Assembly (NCBI GenBank): GCA_022818135.1
Contig: JAFMSR010000003.1
Location: 11,004,251 to 11,068,250, forward strand
Direction of reading: 5' to 3'
DNA length: 64,000 bases
DNA from: Saxidomus purpurata
Lineage: Eukaryota; Mollusca; Bivalvia; Venerida; Veneridae
Part shown: in pieces, positions 33,952-44,780 of the stretch
Position numbering within the stretch: the stretch's first letter is position 1
Layout: each line of letters starts with the position of its first letter
Position numbers and translations under genes: made by a program
Notes under the pieces: generated by a model
What the model was told of the DNA's origin: nothing
The model's input: the letters and a program-made list of their open reading frames with translations, nothing else
Database searches by the model: none

Positions 33952-34178
33952 CATGGTCTGCACTGCTTCGCTTATTGTATGTAAATCAGCAGCCAGGATA
34001 AGACAGAAAGCTCTGAGCTTGTTAACATTTTCTCCTCAGTACAGGAATACGACTAAGGATAGGTAACCACAAATCATTTATGCTAAACGTTTGCTAGCAG
34101 TTTGTTCATGACGATCGTGTTTTAAAACAAGTAATATCTTTTTAAAAAAAAAGATGGTCGACGTAGGTGACGTAATAA

Positions 34179-34468
34179 ACACATTTTGTGTTTCAGAAGG
34201 CTCCCGGGCAGTACACTGCTTATTCCGGTACCGAAACGCTAGCCAATAATCAATGACGCTAGATGTCCGGCCCCGGACAACACCTCGTTGAATACAAAAG
34301 TTGATCTTCGTACTGTCCAGAAACCTTGACATAACGTGTTGTTTTTTCTTTTTTTGCAACATGATTTATTATAAATAACTATAATATAAAAAATATACAC
34401 ATTTTGTGTTTCAGAAGGCTCCCGGGCAGTACACTGCTTATTCCGGTACCGAAACGCTAGCCAATAAT
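34179..34468 (+). repeat. Perfect 72-bp direct repeat, copies 218 bp apart
   Basis: 34179-34250 and 34397-34468 are identical by eye, from ACACATTTTGTGTTTCAG to GCTAGCCAATAAT. Both include AAGGCTCCCGGGCAG and TTCCGGTACCG. The identity implies a recent duplication. The 146 bp between have no coding sense. Confidence 0.85.
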
Positions 34469-34957
34469 TTGCAGATTCTGATTGGTCACATTATAACGAA
34501 GTTGGTTAGCAACGCGTCCATACCAACGGAAGTTCAAATCAAAAGTATACGACTACGTCGAAAAAAATCAATGTATATCACTCTACTAGGGAACAAAACT
34601 AAAATGAATAACAAGTACTCTAGTACATAAAATGCCCTATTACGATTCTTACACGACTAGATGTACACATGTATTATAGTAGTGGAAATTTATTGTACTT
34701 GAAGTTTATTAAAATTTATGAATAGGTGTTATTAGATTTGGTTTATGTTAAGTGGGCCAAAGTGATTTGTATGAATTACAAGAGAAAGTAATTTAATCAT
34801 GAGAAGTATTATTTATATGTAACTGAGATACTAAAGGTAGATAAGAATCTAAACTCACATTGGTCTACTCTCGCTTGTGGGCGTTTAATCAGAATTTGTA
34901 GGACATTGTTTACTATTAATTGACTAATATTTCAATGACAACTCCATTTTAGGCTTT

Positions 34958-35638
34958 GTTTACATACAACAAGTTTCTTGTACAAGACATTAAAGATAAG
35001 GCAAAGTTATGACTTGTACAAGAAATTTTTCTTCACAAGATCTAGCAAGAATTGCTTTGACAATTAATCACAAAATAGCGGGAAGATGTCTTCAGCACAT
35101 AATATTGTCTTTAGCATGCAGACGAGTTTCTGATTTTTTAAAGAAAATATGAAATTAATGGTTTATGTTTTTAAAAAAATGCATGAAGTGTTCTTATCGA
35201 GAAAAATCTTTGATTGAATGACCAATACATATTAAAATGACTTAAATTTCATCTTAAAAGCTCTCTTTTTTGTTCAGTGTGATAGTACTTTAAACTTGTA
35301 TCATATAAATGTTCCCTTTTTTGGTATAAATTGATCAGTTGGTCAACTTTGTCCTTTGACCAAGCCATTGTGTACAAAATTTTTAAAAATGTACCTGAAT
35401 TACCTCTCCCACACCTGTTTTTCCCATCTAACACTTCTTATCAGTAATTTGACAGCCAAGAAATTGTGAAAAAATAGAACAGGCTCTATTCTCATGCAAG
35501 AAAATTATCGCATATCATGTCACATAAATTCTGACAAAAGTTGCTCAAATGTGGGTGTTTACATATGAAAAATTCTTGTACAAGACATAAATAGTACTTA
35601 TCTTAATGTCTTGTACAAGAAACTTGGAAGGTGTAAAC
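34958..35638. mobile_element. TIR element with ~80-bp inverted ends
   Basis: GTTTACATACAACAAGTTTC at 34958 and its inverse ending GGAAGGTGTAAAC at 35638 share AAGTTTCTTGTACAAGACAT, ATTAA.GATAAG and a second CTTGTACAAGAA block 45 bp inward. CTTGTACAAG is itself a palindrome and occurs four times. The interior holds a MADF-like coding remnant (separate entry). No transposase seen. The MADF/Myb-like companion hints at a Harbinger-type source, but this is inference. Confidence 0.7.
35249..35368 (-). pseudogene. MADF-like DNA-binding domain remnant
   Basis: The 39-codon reading MAWSKDKVDQLINLYQKREH followed by LYDTSLKYYHTEQKREL, then a stop, matches the MADF pattern: a leading W, a LI.LY....LYD helix turn, and a Tyr plus K/R-rich third segment. 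The domain is normally about 80 residues, so the second half is missing. MADF and related Myb/SANT-type domains accompany some DNA transposases as their DNA-binding partner. It lies wholly within the TIR element 34958-35638. It could also be a captured host exon. Confidence 0.5.
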
Positions 35639-35952
35639 CCCCACTTACAAATAAATGTTATGTAAGGTTTAAAAGATGGCAAAGTACATTTAAAAATTAA
35701 GCTTGATAAAGGTATATGTTACAATGTACATATGTATATCATTTAGAAATACTGTCAGTGGTGTTCGTACTATAATTCAGCAGATCTGAATTGTTTAAGC
35801 ATCTTGTACTTATTTAACCTTTATTTAACATTAACCTGAAAGTAGTTATTTAATACTGAAGGAATTTAAACAGCATAAAAAGCCATGTAAGCGTTGTGAC
35901 GTAATATGTTTACCTAATATAAAGCATAATGGGTTAAAGTAATAACTACCGT

Positions 35953-36025
35953 AACCACCCCGGGTATTCGACTTGGGTACTACTTACGACCGATGTATAT
36001 ACATGAACGTCATGACAGGTAAGCT
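35953..36025 (+). repeat. Short dispersed repeat, copy 1
   Basis: ACCACCCCGGGTATTCGACT then TGGGTACTACTTACGACCGA and CGTCATGACAGGTAAGCT. The inverse copy is at 44191-44277; that copy has 15 extra bases after CGACT. Confidence 0.75.
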
Positions 36026-36268
36026 GGAAAGTACCTAGTAGTGTCTTTGGTTTTTTATTCATTTCAACAATCTGTTCGATTAATCTTTGAAGACGGCAGA
36101 TGGAAATATTATAGGGTACGTATGAACGCAGACGGTGGATACGTAAAACGCCAAACAAACTGCAGATACGTAAAAGATGAAACATAAGTCATATGATGGG
36201 ATACTGTTGATACCTTTGGTTTTTGTCTAAATATGAGTTTAATTTGTCAAAAGCATTTTTATCTTATT

Positions 36269-36464
36269 AACAAGAGCCATGTTAGACATGGCCATCCCCG
36301 CCAAGTGCTCTTTCTATGACCAAGACATTTGAGGTGAGAGGAATGGATATGGTGTAGTTTCTAATTTAATCAAATATTAGTATTTGGTGGGGTCGGACGA
36401 ATGGACGGACACACAGACGGAACCCGTTCCTATATCCCCTCCGCCAAGGCGAGGGGATAATAAA
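36269..36464 (+). mobile_element. Minimal pearl/Helentron-like element, family H (no core)
   Basis: Starts AACAAGAGCCATG with a perfect GCCATG/CATGGC hairpin (36276-36292), followed by ATCCCCGCC. The 3' part has a GGACGGACACACAGACGG run, then CCCCTCCGCC and GGCGAGGGG as a hairpin, ending ATAATAAAG. ATCCCCGCC near the start and GGCGAGGGGAT near the end are inverted copies. Only about 196 bp, without tandem units, so it displays the bare chassis. Confidence 0.75.
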
Positions 36465-38159
36465 GCGCTTAAGTACTGGTTATAAAGTATTTCAAGGGTT
36501 TACGTGCTGCCTACATTCTACGAGTTTATTTACGGGCATTTGCAGTTTGAGAAACAATGAATCCAGATACAACATTTTGATTGTTTACGAAGAGTCCCTT
36601 TGTTTCTTTCCTAGGCATTGTGCAAAGCACAGATAGACGGACTTATATCATTTTCCCTGGGGGTAGAACAATACTTACGGGAAACACTATGAACCAGTTC
36701 TGACATTTTCGCCCCCATGTATGTAAATAACAGCAGGGCCATCTTACGTCCGCCTACCTTTTTTGCCAATAAGTGTTTTTGCCAGACCGTCCCTATTAAT
36801 GAACTTCTTTATGATGTGTAAATAATAAACGTCTGTCTTACACAGTTGGTACGTATAAAAAACGGGTTCAAAACTATAGCCAAATGTAAGTTTGCGTACA
36901 AATTCCCTTGACCCAACGATTTTTGATACATCACACACCGTTATCGATAATTTGTATTCCATTTGATAAACATACGATTTCAGTCAGAAAATGTATAGTC
37001 GCCGATCGAGAGCACAAATACGAATATGTGTGAAGTTAATATGTGGTAATAGAAGAATTGAAGAAACAACAAAAATATCATTTTGTTACGTTCCGATTAT
37101 TTACGCAACTATTTATAAACTGTAGGGGCGGCTTTGTAGTCTAAGGCGTGCTTATTTTTTATTGCTGTGCGACTTCGAATCCTGTTAATATATTAATTCA
37201 TATACTATAATCAGTTCAATATTTAGATAAAATAGACTTAACTAGTCAGGAATTGGTTGTTATGAAATGTATCAGTTGCTTAGTTGTGGAACTTATATCC
37301 ACAGAATTGATATACAAACGTCATTCAACAATACCGCGGTAAACAGCGATTGTTGTTTTGTTTATGGGGTTTAGGCCCGTTTCAACCGTATTTTCATTTT
37401 TAATTACAGCCGTGCAGTTTTCCTACCCATCATTCCTTGGGAGGACCAGTGCTTGATCCCCATGCTCCTTGTGAATTTGAAACTGAAACTTTCTCACATA
37501 AATAGTCGTGGCCGGTAAGGAGGGCTCGAATCCTAATGAGAGGTGGCAGCGATTTCAACCACTCGCTAACGGAGGTGTTTCAGACGATGTCAACTGATGA
37601 TAATTCGGCGAAATACATACATGTATTGATATTTACATAGATTTTTTAAGTTCTCCGCGATACTAAGTATTATGAGACAATATTGAACTGGCACTCATGA
37701 ATATTTCGTATATGTGATCGGTCATCTTCGCATAAAAATATAACAAGGGATTGATATGTCTTTGTTCATCACGTTTCAAGATTTTTTAATTGCTATTTGA
37801 ATATTCTTTCTCCGTCGTCTTGCATACATTTGTATATAGACCTGAAAATGTCTGCGAGCAAATAATCAAAACAGCTAAATGCTCTAAAGATAAGATTGCC
37901 TCGGCTAATATATCGAAGGATTTCGAAGACAACCCAGGGACAGACGGAAAAACATCCATTCAACGGACGATGAAATTTTATGTAATTCCTGAAATGCCAT
38001 GGATATCAATAATAAGTACTGATATATAAAAAAAACCCACAGAAAGCAAAGCAAAGTTATTTTATCAACAATATAAAAGAACAGAAATCATAGAATAAAC
38101 GGTGCATAAGACTGTCACAAATTAAATAAAAATAGCATTACACCTATAAAAATTAAAAT
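36465..38159. other. Non-coding stretch with tRNA-like remnants
   Basis: A tRNA-like remnant lies at about 37127-37185 (TTGTAGTCTAAGGCG ... GACTTCGAATCC). The second copy of the B-box repeat seen at 11150 lies at 37460-37590. The 72-codon minus frame at 36744-36962 has no recognisable domain. Nothing else. Confidence 0.4.
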
Positions 38160-38161
38160 GA

Positions 38162-38240
38162 TCTGTACAGGATTCGAACTCATGGAACCTTGCATATAAG
38201 TTGGGCATCTTACTACTACACCACTGTCTCTGCGGAGTGA
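38162..38240 (-). pseudogene. tRNA-like pseudogene
   Basis: On the minus strand, GTGGTGTAGTAGTAAGATG (A-box-like) and CATGAGTTCGAATCCTGT (B-box-like) are at tRNA spacing. The acceptor stem is imperfect. Probably a tRNA-derived repeat. Confidence 0.4.
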
Positions 38241-38443
38241 ACTTCAGTCGGTGAAATATATTTGTTCGATATGATAATCAATTGAAATTACGAAAACACA
38301 CCCGAACGAAGCCGATGATATTGACGAAGATTTATGAGTGCCAGATAAATTGTCGCACAATATAGCGGAGAGCTATTGTCTTGACACTGTATCACATTTT
38401 GTGCACAAGGATTATCTCGATGAGCAATAAATTACCGGGGTAG

Positions 38444-38520
38444 TTGCGGATCAGTGGTACAGTGGTTAACGTGCCGGACTAGTAATCAATGGATTGAAGG
38501 TTCGATCTCCCGCTCCTCCA
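38444..38520 (+). pseudogene. tRNA-like pseudogene, possibly tRNA-Thr(AGT)-derived
   Basis: CAGTGGTACAGTGGTTAACG (A box), an anticodon-like loop CTAGTAA, and GAAGGTTCGATCTCCC (B box) are in order. The anticodon stem CCGGA/TCAAT no longer pairs and the acceptor stem is poor. Likely the head of a SINE. Confidence 0.45.
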
Positions 38521-39384
38521 CTAGCATAACTAATATCGGTGCTGAACACCGGGCATGTTACAGAATCAGGGGTGTCTCTACAACGCGATAAAATTCAATA
38601 CGAAGTACTGTATTGCAATACGTATTGCTATATATTGAGGGTGAATAACTCTTACAAAAATATACGTTAAAGCATTCACACTTGGTTATAATATGGTAAT
38701 AAAGTAATGAATCATTCCTTGTGAAAAGTAATCAAAGTTTATTTGTTTACCTTTTGAGTTTTGAGATCGAATGATATACTGCCAGTTATTACTCAGTTAC
38801 TATATGCCAATGCCGTCACGGAAAAGCACACAAATTATTCAAATGCAAGTTTCAGCTAATAAATGACGGAGAAATTGCTCTTTTTTATTTTCATGAAATA
38901 CCGCGGTACGGGGTGAAGCCATACCGGTACGTATAACATGTCTCAAGCAAATTGCAATATACCGGTATACCGGTTTTATCGTGCATCCCACAGGTGGCTG
39001 GCGTGGGGTTTGGACACAACCAGGCCCTCTACACCAAGTGTTGTTAAATTGTGTACTGAATCCGTAAACGTAAGTAACTGAAATTTACAGTTTCTTGCCA
39101 TTTCGCATAGCCCTTCATGAATATATGCAAAATCAGTCTGAAAACCACGGCCTTGTTGAATGTCATCGTTTATCATATGTATCCATTGAATAAATTGTTT
39201 GTTTTTTATTTCGTTAAGGTATATAATTTGGGTACCAGGGTTTTAGAGGGGCTTCGGGGAATGTGTAACGAAACCCCGAGAAACGGAGTGCTCCTGGTGT
39301 ACATCTTCTTACGCTAAGTTTTTTTTTTCTGAAATGATTTCCATCGTTTACATAATCCATTGATATGGTGTTAATTGTAGGTAA
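38521..39384. other. Non-coding stretch
   Basis: Contains palindromic words CAATACGTATTG near 38627 and ACCGGTATACCGGT near 38961, probably parts of a dispersed repeat. A 3-kb-scale gene structure was not seen. Confidence 0.4.
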
Positions 39385-39445
39385 GCATCTTGGTAGCTTT
39401 GTCGGTAAGCGGAGGACCGGGGTTCGAATCCATGTCAGGCTGCAA
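39385..39445 (+). pseudogene. tRNA-like pseudogene
   Basis: CTTGGTAGCTTTGTCGGTAAG resembles an A box and CCGGGGTTCGAATCC a B box. No anticodon arm can be drawn confidently. Confidence 0.35.
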
Positions 39446-39519
39446 AACTCCATCCTGGCATAATGATACAGTACAGAATGAAAGTGTTAATCAAGACTAA
39501 ATGAATAATACCGAATGAG

Positions 39520-39945
39520 AATAATCAATTAAGTACTCTTGCGTTTTCAGTCTTTCTTGAATGGGTTAATGATTTAAGCACGCAAATAATTCATATCTAT
39601 ATACATTGTAATATGTTGATACCACCAAATTAATGTGAATTTTAAGTGTAGAGTATTTATAATTTCTCGCCTGTGAATAACGGTCAATAATTCGAGTAGC
39701 ATATTTATAAGAAAAACAAGGATTAAGTTTGTTTTCCTGGTACACATGTCGCGATAATTGGGTACAAAAATGACAAGTGCAATGGAAGGTACGAGTTCGA
39801 ATCCCGGTCCAAGTTCTTTTTTTCTCACCATGTGACAATTGGCGCCTTCCGATTGAATATTTTTTTTTTCTATACAAATCTAGCTTACAATCGCTTTCAT
39901 ATATTAAAAATTGCGCCGACTATCTTTTTAAAGGTAGTTCTTGTT
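39520..39945 (+). mobile_element. Composite interspersed element, copy 2 (5'-truncated)
   Basis: TACTCTTGCGTTTTCAGTCTTTC, then AAAAACAAGGATTAAGTTTG, then GAGTTCGAATCCCGGTCC (B box) and the tail ATTGCGCCGACTATC...AAAGGTAGTTC match copies 1 and 3 in order. Here the B box is kept and the A-box zone is degenerate, the reverse of copy 1. Confidence 0.6.
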
Positions 39946-40719
39946 TTGTTATATCTTCGTTAATTAGCAAAAGTATTGTAACAACGAACATAAGGTTACT
40001 GTATTCAAACCAGCATAATATACGGGGAACAAACTGCTTGGTACTAGAGAAGAAAATGGATACATTTAATATTTTATTCCATAAATTATCTGTATTTAAT
40101 TTACCTGTATAATTGCCAAGTACATGTATGGGCTATTTACGAGGAAGACTTAACTTTGATATGCAGTCATAGTATGCAGTTTGCGTCGAAATATAAATAT
40201 GGTAAATAGGACAGTTTTTAAACATTGTTATGGCTCAATAACTGTTGAAGACATTATGTCAAATAAGAAAATTTTCAGATACTGGCTATATTCGTATGAA
40301 CAGGTGAATTTTTACGTCGAAAGACGTCGGTTTTACGACGTTGTGACGCAGTATAATGACATAAGAAGCGCATCAATACTGAAAAAAGTAAGTCGAAAGG
40401 GTATCAATATGTTTGGCTATTTTGTAGATAATTGCTCGTTGGGTGCATTGTCAATTTCTGAAAAACTTTTACCAGAGCGTTTTGATTTCATTTACATTTA
40501 TGCGTAAATAGTTACGCCGGCAAACGCCCGACTAATTACGTTTGAACGTCGTTTTTTCTACTGACATAATGTAATAAAAAATAATTTATAAATATTTACA
40601 TATGCCAGTCGAGAGAGAATATCACTCTCTTCACAGCACATTTTGAATTTTCTTTTTACGATTATTTTAAGTCGAGTTATTTAAGAAAACGCACGACACA
40701 GCACATGCATAGGCAGTGT
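39946..40719. other. Non-coding stretch
   Basis: A plus-strand open frame of 108 codons at 40181-40507 starts with Met and has ordinary composition, but shows no recognisable motif, no upstream promoter sign and no splice support. It is noted only. Nothing else recognised. Confidence 0.35.
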
Positions 40720-41981
40720 CGCTAGGTGGCGTCTTAACGTAACTTTGTTGCTAGGTAACCGACGTCAAAATGAAATAAAAGTTGTTATTCCGTACCGGCC
40801 GTTACTCCAAGTGTCATCCCTCCAAGTTTCAGGTCAATCTGATGACATTTTATTTTGGCTGAGAAACAGCGCGAACTACCTTAAGGGGGGGTCACTGGTG
40901 AGGTTTTGGATTTGTGCACTTCCGAAAATTTACATTTGTTATATTTCAAAAATGACGAGTTAACTGGAAAAAACAATTACGCAGTAGTGAACTTAGGCAC
41001 AATAGAAATATTTTAGCGTAAAAAAATTGAACATTTTTGAGAAAAAATATTTTGACCTCACATTTGGTGACTAAATTGACAAATTTTGTCATATGCCAAA
41101 AATGGGGGTAGGGGTACAAAAATAGTCATTTCTCAAAAACCATTTAAGATATTTACATAATTCAAACTGTATTATAAGAAGAATTGTTAGGATATAACAA
41201 TTTATTAATAATTATTTTCTTTTACAGTTCTTTGTTACAGACATATGCCGTCATATCTCAAAGCTCGCCGAAATCTAAAAAACACATTTTTTGTCAGTTT
41301 TTATTGAATTTCTTTCTTATATGCACATTGACCCCCATTTTTTATTTTTGCATTCTAAAACAAAGGTTTTAATCAAACTGCAGACAAAATATCTGAAAAA
41401 GCTTGTTACTCCTTTATCATGAAATATTCATTTATCAAAAATTGAAAAAATGAATTTTAGTAAAGTGGGTGGGGTAATAATAAGGAGCGTAATATTTATT
41501 CAGATAATGATAGAAATACCACTATCTCTTTTTTTTCATCCCAAAGTATAATTATACTACATAAGAAAAGATTAGAAAGTGATATCCATTCTGAAACATA
41601 CACCACATACTTGTACATTTATAATACCAAAATTCTAGCTAATTCTGCATTAAGCAACTTTTCTGATAGTGTATCACTAAAGATTAATATTGCGAAAAAG
41701 TTAAGTCATTGACCCATCATTATTTTTCCAGAAATTAACTAGCAATATGTTAGTCTCCATAAAAAAAGAGGGTCAATAAAATTTCTTGTTATTTTGAATT
41801 TCAGCAGTGACCCCCCTTAAGGTAGGTCGCGGGTTTCCCCCAGAAATCGGGTCATTTTTTTAAAACGGCAACGCAGACTTAAGAAATTTTGCATGACAGT
41901 CTTTTGACTCTTTGACTGTTGTAGAAAAAATAAGATGAAGTGATATTTCCATGCAAACTGGGTTAAAAGCGCCACCTAGCG
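40720..41981. mobile_element. Outer palindromic element split by a nested insertion
   Basis: CGCTAGGTGGCG at 40720-40731 and CGCCACCTAGCG at 41970-41981 are exact inverted copies. Each is about 150 bp from the TTAA beside the inner element. Removing the inner 932 bp plus one TTAA leaves about 326 bp whose centre reads CTACC-TTAA-GGTAG, a palindrome extending to CGCGA/TCGCG. So the original was a short palindromic element with TTAA at its exact centre. Confidence 0.65.
40885..41816 (+). mobile_element. Inner TTAA-flanked element with G-run TIRs
   Basis: TTAA (40881-40884), then GGGGGGGTCACTGGTGA; at the right end TCAGCAGTGACCCCCC, then TTAA (41817-41820). The TIRs match over about 18 bp apart from one G and one base. 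Duplication of TTAA is the known signature of piggyBac-type insertion. The 932-bp interior has no transposase; it matches the repeat at 26161-26890. Confidence 0.75.
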
Positions 41982-42979
41982 GAGGGTGCGTTTTTCGTCG
42001 ATTTCCGCGTTTATCTCATTATTTCTCTGTCAACGTAGATAATGAAACTAGGCAATTTTCATAAAAGTAGTGCCGAATCATTTTCCCATCCTCAAAGTAC
42101 AAAAATATATTGTTTCGCCGCCAAATATATAACATAATGCGGAAAGAGCCCTGTAGGGCCGCTAATTTTCGAAGCAAAAATAACTGTATATTTGACGCAT
42201 TTAGCGTCAATTGCGAAAAAACGGCCCGAGAGAATTAAAAAAAAACTCTATGGATTCTAAAAGCAATTTGTAGCATTTTTATAAAATAAAAAAGGGGAGT
42301 CACAGTCTTCCTTTTCGTGCCACTGAAACTTTTATGAAGTCAGAAAGGCAAAACAAACGTCGGCGTAAAAATGAATACGGCGTGACGTAATGAGCCGTTT
42401 CTGACGTTTCTCGAAACATAAAAACTCTACTTGGCACCTTATTGTACTGAGGGGGCGATATGTGACTTGCTGCATTTTTATGTATTACCTTGAGTAACAA
42501 GTATGTCAAGTGTTAAGTCGATAGGTTTGTCGGTATTGAAGTTATTAGTATTTATAACAAGTCTTTGATCAACGCAAAAGCTGCGGCGAGTACAACAGCA
42601 TTCCTTATTCCTCGAACAGTCTGGCTAAAAAATGTAATAACAAACGTATAATACTTTACATGATCGTAATATAGACATGTTTGTGCTCGGGGATTATTTT
42701 TAGTAACATTGTCTCTTACATGTTTCTACAACTTTCATATGAGTTGTAAATATTCGAATACGCATACGATAGGTAATGAAATTGGTCATTGAATAGTTTT
42801 TAGTGTACGGGAAACTTGAAATCGATATTTTAAAGATTTCGTTGCAGGAGACTTAGAGACCCCTTATCAATTCATTCTGTAAACTAGAGATTATCTTTCA
42901 CGAAAACAAACCCACATGTCTCCTATTAGTCAGCAGTATTCAGTAGAATTGAAAATGCATATAACACATTTTCAGACTT
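41982..42979. other. Non-coding stretch
   Basis: Nothing recognised. Two short minus frames (42019-42210, 42300-42509) show no domain. Confidence 0.4.
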
Positions 42980-43660
42980 GGCACCAATCACTTCTGTGTA
43001 GTTTTGTAGATTTCTGACCAGTGATATAGGACGAGTAGCACAAGTATATTAGAATGTGAGACATCAAGGGACATAACTCCGTTAAATTCATTGAACCGTT
43101 ACTTGCTGACGAAATGTACAACTACACTGACACTGATCACTCATGTGAGATTTGGTACCGTATAGGAGAAGTAGTATATACCTTATGAATTATGACACAT
43201 CAAGGGCCGCAACTTCTAAGGAAATCAATGAATCGGAACATGCCAACTACAACTAGGCTTGGCATTGATATATTATATTAGGTTTAGTGGAAATCTGGCA
43301 AATGGTGGAGAAGTAGCAAAACCATCATTAAATTTGAAGAATCAAGGGGCACAACTCCCCTGAAAATCACTGAACCGGATAGACCGGCGATATGCATAAC
43401 TAAGCTTAGCACTGATCAATTCTCTAAGGTTAAGTGTAAATCCGCCGAACGGTATTGGAGAATTAGCCATAAAATCATAAATTTATATGAATCAATGGCG
43501 GTTATTCCACTGAAAATCACTGAACCGGAAGACGCTGATGATATGTACAACTACGCTTGTCAATGGTCACTTATGTGAAGTTTGGTGTAAATCCGCCACA
43601 TGGTATCAGAGGAGTTGCGTGGACAAACTTTATGACTAACACGTATCACTTATTAATATA
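42980..43660 (+). repeat. Tandem array, four units of about 140-150 bp
   Basis: ATCAAGGG(A/G)C(A/G)..AACT boxes occur at about 43063, 43199, 43341 and 43491. Each unit also has CACTGAACCGG, GATATGTACAACTACGCTTG-like and GTGAGATTTGGTGTAAATC-like blocks. No terminal ACGG run or inverted ends were found. Confidence 0.75.
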
Positions 43661-44190
43661 TCTTTCACGGAGGTGGGATACATAATTATTATCAGTCTCC
43701 TTCAACATAGACTAAACAACTGCCATATTGAATGTAATTAGTTGAAAACCTGTATTTGTGCTTATTGGAAAACAGCTTTTTACGCACATATGTCGTTATA
43801 TGTATCCTCTATTCATGATAATCTGCATTCGTACGTATCTCCTTCGGTCGTCAGACGTATCCGTTTATCTTCATCCACCTCTATTTATTGCTTATATCAA
43901 AACGATTCCACTAGTTTCAAAGTCTAGGGCTGTTTGTATTGATACCTTATACATTTGTCTGTATACATGTCTTTGATTATCGATATATCTTGTTACTATA
44001 AAGCAAATAAATGTCATATTTGGCAACATCACGGTAGTGTTTTCAACATTTTAGGGAAATAATTTAATTAAAAGGTGTCATTTTATCATAAAACTTCACA
44101 CATGTTTAGTTTAAAGATATTACTACATAATTATATCAAGCAAAAGGTCGGAGCAAAAAAGAGAAATAAAAGAAATATCGGTGTTATTAC
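43661..44190. other. Non-coding stretch
   Basis: Nothing recognised. Confidence 0.4.
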
Positions 44191-44277
44191 AGCTAACCTG
44201 TCATGACGTGCATGTACATACATCGGTCGTAAGTAGTACCCATCTGCGTTCGAAGTAGTCGAATACCCGGGGTGGTG
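44191..44277 (-). repeat. Short dispersed repeat, copy 2 (inverse of 35953-36025)
   Basis: Read on the minus strand: ACCACCCCGGGTATTCGACT, a 15-base insert (TACTTCGAACGCAGA), then GGGTACTACTTACGACCGAT and GTCATGACAGG. Otherwise nearly identical to copy 1. Confidence 0.75.
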
Positions 44278-44605
44278 CATGTGTAACGCTAATTAAACAG
44301 CAAGTACTTTCCATTTAAAAAGTAACTTTAGAAATGATTTGTAGAAATTACGGTCACAATCGCCGGCAGTTGTAACATTTTCTACGTAGTAAATTCTTTA
44401 TTGGATTGTAATAAGGAAATAATAGTCTTTATTTCAAAACAAATGTTTAAGTAAAAATACTGAATAAATATTAGGCGCCTTAGAGCTTAAGAAATGCACA
44501 AACCAACCTTTATAACTTCTCTTCAATTTGTTAGACCATGCATGGCGAAACGTTTAATAAAATGATGTACATGCACAATGTACATGCACAATGTAGTTTT
44601 AATTA

Positions 44606-44780
44606 CTAAATTAATTTCATACGACCTTTCGTGTATTCTTCTTCACTTTCGTTTTCTTCCATTATTGACTGACAAATAACACGTGCGTACCAACTATTAT
44701 CTAAACAGCTTTCCGAAAACCAGTATCCGCTAAAATCTAAAATCACGCAGTCTTTTCCAACCAAAGCTTTATTTTTTCTC
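44606..44780 (-). CDS. Terminal exon of a C-type-lectin-like domain
   Basis: The acceptor is TTTATTGCAG|GAG and the exon is phase 2 in, ending with TAG at 44606-44608. The frame reads KALVGKDCVILDFSGYWFSE then SCLDNSWYARVICQ, followed by an acidic tail (MEENESEEE). This is the C-terminal third of a C-type lectin fold: the DC-V-L...G.W....C......ICQ pattern, with the W and the two bonded cysteines in place. The carbohydrate-site motifs (EPN/QPD, WND) belong to the preceding exon or are absent; here GYW occupies the WND zone, so sugar binding cannot be inferred. Upstream exons should lie above 44780 on the minus strand, but I could not find them with confidence. It could be an orphan exon or gene fragment. 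Confidence 0.55.

Noticed and set aside
36744..36962. 72-codon minus-strand frame with a possible donor (AAAAG|GTAGGC)
   Set aside because: No upstream acceptor pairing and no known domain. Kept only as a note in the surrounding stretch.
40181..40507. 108-codon plus-strand open frame
   Set aside because: Ordinary composition but no motif, no partner exon and no known family. One frame of this length in 64 kb of AT-rich DNA can arise by chance.
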